The translations under genes were made by a program, and so were the position numbers. The notes under the pieces were generated by a model. That model made no database searches and was not told where the DNA came from. It was given only the letters and a program-made list of their open reading frames with translations. From Rhodanobacteraceae bacterium (GTDB lineage: Bacteria > Pseudomonadota > Gammaproteobacteria > Xanthomonadales > Rhodanobacteraceae), in assembly GCA_025924775.1 (NCBI GenBank), contig JAICHS010000143.1, forward strand, positions 1 through 6,100: DNA of 6,100 nt. Direction: 5' to 3'. The first letter of the stretch is position 1; the number at the start of each line of letters is the position of its first letter. Of the stretch, positions 1 through 5,091 are shown piece after piece.

Positions 1-10
1 CCCCGCATTT

Positions 11-811
11 GTGAAAATCATCTCGTTCAATGCCAACGGCATCCGTTCCGCTGCGCGCAAGGGCTTCTTCGAGTGGCTGGCCGCGCAGCACGCCGACGTC
101 ACCTGCATCCAGGAAACCAAGGCGCAGGTGGACCAGCTGACCGACCCGCTGTATCGCCCCGACGGCCACCGCTGTTTCTATCGCGACGCCACCACCAAGA
201 AGGGCTACAGCGGCGTGGCGATCTATGCCGCGCGCAAGCCCGACGCGGTGATCACCGAACTCGGCTGGAAGGCGTTCGATGACGAGGGGCGCTATCTCGA
301 AGCGCGCTTCGGCAAGCTGTCGGTGGTGTCCTTGTATGTGCCGTCGGGAACCTCGGGCGAGGAACGCCAGGCCTTCAAGTTCGAGGCGATGCGGAAGCTG
401 CGCAAGGTGTTCGACGGCTGGCTGGCCAGTGGCCGTGAATACGTGTTGTGCGGCGACTGGAACATCGTGCGCAGCGAACGCGACATCAAGAACTGGAAGT
501 CCAACCAGAAGAATTCCGGCTGCCTGCCGGAAGAACGCGCGTGGCTGAACGCGCTGATCGCGGACGCGCACGGGGACGGCACGCCCGCGCCGAAACAAGG
601 CTGGCTGGACAGTTTCCGGGTGGTGAAGCCCGACGCCGAGGAATACTCGTGGTGGTCCAACCGGGGCGGTGCGCGTGCCAATAACGTCGGTTGGCGCATC
701 GACTACCAGATCGCCACGCCGGGCCTCGGCAAGCGTGCCCGCGCCTGTGCGATCGCGCGCGAACCGCGGTTTTCCGACCACGCGCCGTACAGCGTGGATT
801 ACGCCGAATGA
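11..811 (+). CDS. xthA: Exonuclease III-family AP endonuclease / 3'-5' exonuclease (Crc-like variant)
   Basis: Predicted Mg2+-dependent cytoplasmic enzyme of base-excision repair that cuts DNA 5' to abasic sites and trims 3' ends. The 266-residue product spans the full endonuclease/exonuclease/phosphatase fold and matches the usual length (about 250-270). Visible catalytic positions, in family order: N7 (SFNANG), E35 (QETK), Y109 (LYVPSG), D149 and N151 (GDWN), D231 (GWRIDY), and S255-D256-H257 (FSDHAP). The YSWWSNRGGAR segment (212-222) is typical of the ExoA/ExoIII branch. The GTG start is preferred because MKIISFNANG aligns with the first residues of known family members; only ten bases lie upstream, with no Shine-Dalgarno among them, so a further upstream start cannot be excluded. 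The stop overlaps the ampG start (ATGA), suggesting translational coupling. KNW (160-162), ERAWL (175-179) and the DYQIATPGL (231-239) tail recall Pseudomonas Crc, a non-catalytic relative. The symbol names the family; the family call is firm, and a regulatory role is speculative. Confidence 0.93.
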   Translation: MKIISFNANGIRSAARKGFFEWLAAQHADVTCIQETKAQVDQLTDPLYRPDGHRCFYRDATTKKGYSGVAIYAARKPDAVITELGWKAFDDEGRYLEARFGKLSVVSLYVPSGTSGEERQAFKFEAMRKLRKVFDGWLASGREYVLCGDWNIVRSERDIKNWKSNQKNSGCLPEERAWLNALIADAHGDGTPAPKQGWLDSFRVVKPDAEEYSWWSNRGGARANNVGWRIDYQIATPGLGKRARACAIAREPRFSDHAPYSVDYAE

Positions 812-2328
812 CCACGGCGGTCGCAGCCTGGTTCCAGCGGCACCTCTCGAGCTATTCGCACCCCGCGGTGCGGCGCGTCCTGTTTCTCGGGTTCGCCTCG
901 GGCCTGCCGTTTCCATTGGTGTTGATGACCTTGTCGGCGCGCCTGCAGCAGGCCGGCATCGAACGCACGACCATCGGCACGTTCAGCCTGGTGGGGTTGG
1001 CGTACTCGCTGAAGTTCTTCTGGTCGCCGGTGGTCGACCGCTTGCGCCTGCCCGGGCTTGACCGGCTCGGCCAGCGGCGCAGCTGGATGTTGCTGGCGCA
1101 ATGCGGCGTCATCGCCGGCCTGGTGTTGATGGCCATGCACGATCCGGCCAGCGACCCGCTCGGATTCGCGCTGCTCGCGACGTTCACGGCGTTCTGCGGG
1201 GCCACGCAGGACATCGTGATCGACGCCTACCGCATCGAATCCACCGACGCGAGCCTGCAGGGTTCCACGGCGGCGAGTTACCAGGTCGGCTACATGCTCG
1301 CGTTGATCTGCGGAGGCGCGGGCGCGATGGTAGCGGCGAGCGGCTACGGCTGGACCATTGCCTACCTGATCATGGCCGGCTGCATGCTGCTGGCGCCGGC
1401 AACGTGTCTCCTGATCCCCGAGCCGATTGCGTTGCGCGACCGGCGCGTCAAGGTCGATCCCACGCTGGTCGCCGACACGATCGCGCGAATGCGTGCCCGT
1501 TCGATCCTCGTCGCGATCCTAGTGACCGCCGCGGCAGGAGCCGCGTTGCACTTTGCGCTGCCGGCAAGGACATCGGCCACCGTCATCGATGTCAGCGTCG
1601 GCGTGATCCTAGCGTTCGAGCTTGCGCTGTTGTTGTTGCTGAAGGCTGCGCCGTTGCGCCCGCTACTGGAAAAGCTCACCGGATCGGTAGTGCTGCCGCT
1701 GACCGATTTCACCGCGCGCATGGGCATGCGGCTGGCGATTCCGATGCTGCTGCTGATCGTGACCTACCGTCTCAACTACATGACGATGGGCGTGGCCGCC
1801 AACACGTTCTACCTTGACATGCATTACACGCTCGACCAGATCGCGCTGGTCAGCAAGGTCTATGGCGTGCTCCTCACCCTGACCGGTGCGTTGCTGGCGG
1901 GCTGGCTGGTCAAGCGCACGGGGGCGCTGCGGACAATGTTGCTGGGGCTGGTGTTGCTCACCGCCGCCAATCTCTTCTACGGCCATCTCGCGACCATGGC
2001 CGGACGGCCGCCACCGCTGGCATGGCTGGCCGGCGGCATCAGTCTCGACAACGTCGCCAACGGCATCGCCGGTACGGCATTCATCGCATGGATGTCGTCA
2101 CTGACCAGCAAGGATTTCACCGCGACGCAGTACGCGCTGTTCGGGACGTTGTGGAGCCTGCCGGCCAAAAGCATCGCGAGCCAGTGGGGCCGCATCGTGG
2201 ATGCGATCGGCTATCCGGCGTTCTACGTGTACACCGCGGCGATCGGCCTACCTGCGTTGCTGCTGATCCTGTGGTTGTTGCGCGATCCGGCGGCACGCGC
2301 GGCCGAGGCTCAGCGCGGGGCGGCGTAA
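808..2328 (+). CDS. ampG: AmpG-family muropeptide MFS permease
   Basis: Predicted inner-membrane, proton-driven importer of GlcNAc-1,6-anhydroMurNAc and its peptides, the entry step of cell-wall recycling and, in many Gram-negatives, a supplier of AmpC-inducing ligands. The product is 506 residues (E. coli AmpG is about 490) and strongly hydrophobic throughout. AmpG/MFS hallmarks: LFLGFASGLPFPLVL at 25-39 (TM1); KFFWSPVVDRLRLPGLDRLGQRRSW at 69-93, the basic cytoplasmic loop; GATQDIVIDAYRIE at 131-144; and SLDNVANGIAGTAFIAWMSSL near 412-432. Two extra hydrophobic stretches near 232-250 and 258-280 fit the 14-segment AmpG layout rather than a 12-segment MFS. The open frame extends upstream to 691 inside the exonuclease gene, but the ATG at 808 is chosen because it forms an ATGA overlap with that gene's stop, has a GGA at 796-798, and begins just before TM1. 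The 3' end overlaps convergent anmK. No ampC or ampR is in the window. Other MFS solutes are possible but less likely. Confidence 0.9.
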   Translation: MTTAVAAWFQRHLSSYSHPAVRRVLFLGFASGLPFPLVLMTLSARLQQAGIERTTIGTFSLVGLAYSLKFFWSPVVDRLRLPGLDRLGQRRSWMLLAQCGVIAGLVLMAMHDPASDPLGFALLATFTAFCGATQDIVIDAYRIESTDASLQGSTAASYQVGYMLALICGGAGAMVAASGYGWTIAYLIMAGCMLLAPATCLLIPEPIALRDRRVKVDPTLVADTIARMRARSILVAILVTAAAGAALHFALPARTSATVIDVSVGVILAFELALLLLLKAAPLRPLLEKLTGSVVLPLTDFTARMGMRLAIPMLLLIVTYRLNYMTMGVAANTFYLDMHYTLDQIALVSKVYGVLLTLTGALLAGWLVKRTGALRTMLLGLVLLTAANLFYGHLATMAGRPPPLAWLAGGISLDNVANGIAGTAFIAWMSSLTSKDFTATQYALFGTLWSLPAKSIASQWGRIVDAIGYPAFYVYTAAIGLPALLLILWLLRDPAARAAEAQRGAA

Positions 2329-3425
2329 ATCGCGCCCAGCACGCGCGGTCCGCGCGCGCCGGTGACCGAAGCCAGGTTGCCAGGAAGGTTTTCGAGGCGT
2401 GCACGTGCCAGCCATGCAAAGCCCACGGCTTCGACGAAGTCGGGATCGAGGCCGAGCGCGGCGGTGGTGTCGACTTTCGAATCGGGAAGCTCGGCACGCA
2501 GCGCATCCATCAACGCGGCGTTGTGCACGCCGCCGCCACAGGCGTACACCTCACGAATCCGCGGTGCATTGTCCCGCAGCGCGGACGCGATGCTGCGCGC
2601 GGAGAGCTGCAGCAACGTTGCCTGCACGTCTTCGGGTGCGAGATCCGGTGGCACGCATGCGTCCAGCCAGTCGAGATTGAAATATTCCCGCCCGGTGCTT
2701 TTGGGTGGTGGCTGCGCAAAGTAGGGCTCATCGAGCAGGCGCGCGAGCAGCCCGGCGTCTGCGTGGCCGCTTTGCGCCCAGGCACCGCCCTCGTCGCGTG
2801 GCGTGCCACGCACGCGTTGCGACCATGCGTCCAGCAGGCAGTTGGCGGGCCCGGTATCGAAGCCCAGCACCGGTCGGCCGGGTACCAGCAGCGTCAGGTT
2901 GGCAATGCCGCCGAGGTTCAAGATCGCGCGTGGCGCCGCAGGGTTGGCCAGTACCGCCGCGTGCAACGCTGGCAGCAGCGGCGCGCCCTGCCCGCCCGCG
3001 GCCACGTCGGCGCGGCGAAAGTCGGCCACGGTGACGATACCGGTACGCTCCGCGATGATGTTCGGATCGCCGACCTGCAAGGTGAAGGGGTGCGCTCCTG
3101 CGGGGCCGTGGCACACGGTCTGGCCGTGCGAGCCGATCGCCGTGACGGCGTCGGGCGCGGTTGCGGCCTCGCGCAGCAGCGCCAGCGCTGCGTTGGCGAA
3201 ACTCTCGCCGATCTCGGAATCGAGGCGGCCATAATCAGCCAGCGCAACCGCGGCATGGCTGCGCGCACACGCGACGACGCGTTGGCGCAAGGCGTCCGGA
3301 TAAGCAAACGTTCGCGCCGCCACGACTTCCAGCCGCGGGGCGAAGCGCACCAGCGCCGCGTCGATACCATCCGCGCTGGTGCCGGAGATCAGGCCAAGGT
3401 AGAGCGGCGACGCGGCATCAGCCAC
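2310..3425 (-). CDS. anmK: Anhydro-N-acetylmuramic acid kinase
   Basis: Predicted cytoplasmic kinase that hydrolytically opens 1,6-anhydroMurNAc and phosphorylates it with ATP to MurNAc-6-phosphate, feeding peptidoglycan precursors back to synthesis. The 371-residue product is full length for the family (about 365-380). Visible motifs: GLISGTSADGID (11-22, N-terminal nucleotide-binding loop), IGSHGQT (97-103), DFRRADVAAGGQGAPL (135-150), LNLGGIANLT (169-178), GFDTGPANCLLDAW (188-201) with D190 matching the catalytic Asp of characterised AnmK, KSTGRE (242-247), and a C-terminal CGGGVHNAALM block. The start is GTG at 3425-3423. No other in-frame ATG, GTG or TTG lies before the GTS loop, so the start is well constrained. 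No clear Shine-Dalgarno is seen. Only 7 nt separate it from the upstream M23 peptidase stop, so coupled translation from a shared mRNA is likely. Its last 19 bp overlap the end of ampG on the opposite strand. The identification is firm. Confidence 0.95.
   Translation of the reverse strand: MADAASPLYLGLISGTSADGIDAALVRFAPRLEVVAARTFAYPDALRQRVVACARSHAAVALADYGRLDSEIGESFANAALALLREAATAPDAVTAIGSHGQTVCHGPAGAHPFTLQVGDPNIIAERTGIVTVADFRRADVAAGGQGAPLLPALHAAVLANPAAPRAILNLGGIANLTLLVPGRPVLGFDTGPANCLLDAWSQRVRGTPRDEGGAWAQSGHADAGLLARLLDEPYFAQPPPKSTGREYFNLDWLDACVPPDLAPEDVQATLLQLSARSIASALRDNAPRIREVYACGGGVHNAALMDALRAELPDSKVDTTAALGLDPDFVEAVGFAWLARARLENLPGNLASVTGARGPRVLGAIYAAPR
2342..2356. repeat. GC-rich 15-bp palindrome just past the ampG stop
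   Basis: Seven-base perfect arms CGCGCGG and CCGCGCG flank a single T. It starts 14 nt beyond the ampG stop and lies inside the anmK C-terminal coding sequence. As RNA it could form a five-pair stem with a five-nucleotide loop, but no U-run follows on either strand, so it is not a canonical intrinsic terminator. In DNA this GC-rich such a palindrome may also be incidental. Confidence 0.3.
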
Positions 3426-3432
3426 GGCGCAC

Positions 3433-4890
3433 TCAGTCGGTCGCGACCGAGCTGGTGCGGCCGGTGTCCACCCGCGCCAGACGTTGGGTGGCGTTGTCGA
3501 TCATCTGGATGCGCGCCACCAGCGGAGCCGTCTGGTTCTTGAACGCAAGCATCAGCTTGCCGGACAGCGGTTGCGGTTGCGGCATGGTCACCGTCAGCGG
3601 ATTCTCCGGCTTGCCGTCCACACGCACTTCGTAGTGCAGGTGCGGGCCGGTGGCAAAACCGGTCTGGCCGACGTAGCCGATCACCTCGCCCTGGGTCACG
3701 TGCGAACCCACGTGCAGGCCCGGCGCGAAGCGCGACATGTGGCCGTAGGCGGTGGTGTACTCGGGCGTGTTCTTGATCGCGATGAAGTTGCCGTAGCCAT
3801 GCTTGGTGCCGCGGAACACAATCGTGCCGTCACCCGCGGCGTGGATCGGCGTACCGGTGGGCGCCGCGTAGTCGACGCCCTTGTGCAGGCGCGTGTAGCC
3901 GAGCACCGGATCCTTGCGCATGCCGAACGTGGAGGACAGGCGGGTGAATGAAACCGGCGTGCGCAGCAGACCCTTGCGCAACGGCCTGCCGTCCTGGCTG
4001 AAGAACGCGACGCTGCCGTCGCTCTGCTTGAAGCGGTAGGCGGTGTAGCGGTGGCCGTTGTTGACGAACTCGGCGGCCAGGATGTTGCCCGCGCCCGAAT
4101 ACTTGCCGTCGCGATAAATGTCGTCATAGACGACGGTGAAGCGGTCGCCCTTCTTGAGGTCCTTGATAAAGTCGATGTCGTACTTGAAGACGTCGGCCAG
4201 CTTCAGCACCATCGTTTCGGACAGTCCCGCCTTTTCGCCAGCGGCGAACAGCGAGCCGTCCACCTGGCCGTGCGCGAAATGGACGCGACGTTCGATGGGC
4301 AGCGTGGAGACCTGCGCCGCGAGGTTGCCATCCTGCTGCGCGGTCAGCGTCACCAAGGTGGCGGAGTCCGGGCTGTAGCGGATGCCCTTGAAATGGCCCT
4401 GCGCATCGGACAGGAAGGCTATCTGGTCGCCCGGGTGCAGCGATTTCAGTGCACCGGTATCCTTGCCGCTCGCCATCACGCTGGCAAGGTCGGTGGCGCT
4501 GAAGCCTTGGCCCTGGAAAATCTCGGACAGGGTTTCACCGGGCTGCACTTCCACGGTTTTCCACGTGGCGATCGCCGCGGGTGCGGTTTCCTTCGGGGCA
4601 GGCGGCAGTTGCAGTGCCACCGTTTCGCGTGTCACCGGCTTGGCGGTGTCGTGGTGGATGATGCTGGCCCAAGCCGGAATGCCGAGCAGGGTCAGCAGCA
4701 ACAACAACAGCGCGCCGGCGCCGAGGACCCCGCCTTCGTGCGCCCAGCGGAACCTGCTCGCGGGCGCGTCGGCGTGGAACGACCAGTGCGCGAAACGCGC
4801 ATAGAAGCGGGAATGACATTGACGCGTCTTGCGGCGGACCGCTTGCCGACGAACGACATGAGGAGTGACACGACGGAGATGGCGATCCAT
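3433..4890 (-). CDS. Membrane-anchored M23 zinc metallopeptidase (MepM/OapA-like, probable murein DD-endopeptidase)
   Basis: Predicted periplasmic, inner-membrane-anchored zinc endopeptidase cutting peptide crosslinks of peptidoglycan. From the chosen Met the product is 485 residues: an Arg/His-rich cytoplasmic tail (1-52), one membrane segment (55-77, with a leucine run at 61-66), a proline/alanine linker, a LysM/OapA-like domain (about 110-165, starting VEVQPGETLSEIF), an N-terminal peptidase-associated domain (about 195-310, containing AGLSETMVLKLADVF and DFIKDLKKGDRFTVVYDD), and the M23 domain (about 312-435). Zinc-site residues visible: H336 and D340 in HKGVD, H384 in YGHM, and H417/H419 in HLHYE, so the enzyme looks active. 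The frame stays open to 4986, but the ATG at 4890 is preferred: a promoter candidate lies within the extension, a GGA sits 7 nt upstream, and no in-frame start follows before the membrane helix. It shares an operon with anmK and diverges from tyrS. Exact bond specificity (DD versus other crosslinks) cannot be read from sequence. Confidence 0.9.
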   Translation of the reverse strand: MDRHLRRVTPHVVRRQAVRRKTRQCHSRFYARFAHWSFHADAPASRFRWAHEGGVLGAGALLLLLLTLLGIPAWASIIHHDTAKPVTRETVALQLPPAPKETAPAAIATWKTVEVQPGETLSEIFQGQGFSATDLASVMASGKDTGALKSLHPGDQIAFLSDAQGHFKGIRYSPDSATLVTLTAQQDGNLAAQVSTLPIERRVHFAHGQVDGSLFAAGEKAGLSETMVLKLADVFKYDIDFIKDLKKGDRFTVVYDDIYRDGKYSGAGNILAAEFVNNGHRYTAYRFKQSDGSVAFFSQDGRPLRKGLLRTPVSFTRLSSTFGMRKDPVLGYTRLHKGVDYAAPTGTPIHAAGDGTIVFRGTKHGYGNFIAIKNTPEYTTAYGHMSRFAPGLHVGSHVTQGEVIGYVGQTGFATGPHLHYEVRVDGKPENPLTVTMPQPQPLSGKLMLAFKNQTAPLVARIQMIDNATQRLARVDTGRTSSVATD

Positions 4891-4931
4891 CGAAAGGTCC
4901 GGAAAACAGGCGGAGACGCGCGACGGGCCGT

Positions 4932-4961
4932 ACCATATCCTCCGCGTGAAGCGCGCGTCAA
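4932..4961 (-). promoter_or_regulatory. Sigma70-type promoter candidate for the M23 peptidase-anmK operon
   Basis: Reading the minus strand, TTGACG (4961-4956; five of six to the -35 consensus) is followed after 18 nt by TATGGT (4937-4932; four of six to the -10 consensus). Transcription would begin near 4925, giving a leader of about 35 nt before the ATG at 4890. The spacing and the position between two divergent genes support it. It also argues against a start at 4986, which would place the promoter inside the coding sequence. No experimental start site is available. Confidence 0.55.
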
Positions 4962-4980
4962 TCCCTTGTTTGACAAAGAT

Positions 4981-5010
4981 TTGCACGTGGTTTTGCGGTT
5001 AACACATAAT
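4981..5010 (+). promoter_or_regulatory. Promoter candidate for tyrS
   Basis: CATAAT at 5005-5010 matches five of six -10 consensus bases. The best-placed -35 is TTGCAC at 4981-4986 with an 18-nt spacer, and it is weak (three of six). Transcription would start near 5017, giving a leader of about 75 nt. A perfect TTGACA at 4970-4975 is too far from this -10 (29 nt) to pair with it. The AT-rich patch at 4991-5013 is the only such patch in the intergenic region, which favours a promoter here. A weak -35 could mean dependence on an activator, but that is inference. Confidence 0.45.
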
Positions 5011-5015
5011 TAACC
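4997..5015. promoter_or_regulatory. Operator-like inverted repeat GGTTAA-N7-TTAACC over the tyrS -10
   Basis: Six-base perfect arms (4997-5002 and 5010-5015) flank a 7-nt spacer, 19 bp in all, the size of a typical dimeric regulator site. The arms also place two TTAAC words on the same strand 11 bp apart, about one helical turn. The repeat covers the candidate tyrS -10 (5005-5010), where a bound protein would block transcription. It does not match the TyrR box (TGTAAA-N6-TTTACA) and I cannot name a cognate regulator. Part of it may simply be AT-rich promoter sequence. Confidence 0.4.
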
Positions 5016-5091
5016 CTCACATCACTTTTTTGGCATGATGCACGCCCCGTTACGGCGGGTCGCGGCGCTGCCATCGTTTTGGAAACCTGAA

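Noticed and set aside
691..807. 39-codon upstream extension of the ampG frame
   Set aside because: It lies entirely inside the exonuclease C-terminal coding region, is not hydrophobic or AmpG-like, and the ATGA overlap at 808 is a better start.
1624..1641. An 18-nt word (GCGCTGTTGTTGTTGCTG) repeated exactly in inverted orientation at 4696-4713
   Set aside because: Both copies encode leucine-rich membrane segments (ampG and the M23 peptidase helix) with CTG/TTG codons. Convergent low-complexity coding explains it better than a functional repeat.
2022..3542. 506-codon plus-strand open frame across the end of ampG, all of anmK and the end of the peptidase gene
   Set aside because: It spans three well-supported genes in other frames and translates to low-complexity Arg/Ala/Gly-rich sequence, so it is a shadow frame.
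4051..5013. 320-codon plus-strand open frame antisense to the M23 peptidase gene
   Set aside because: No domain or ribosome-binding site is visible, and it runs through both divergent promoter candidates. The peptidase frame has intact zinc motifs and explains the region.
5043..5059. Possible small hairpin in the tyrS leader
   Set aside because: Only four-base-pair alternatives (CCCG/CGGG or CGCC/GGCG) with 6-7 nt loops can be drawn, and no U-run or known riboswitch pattern accompanies them.
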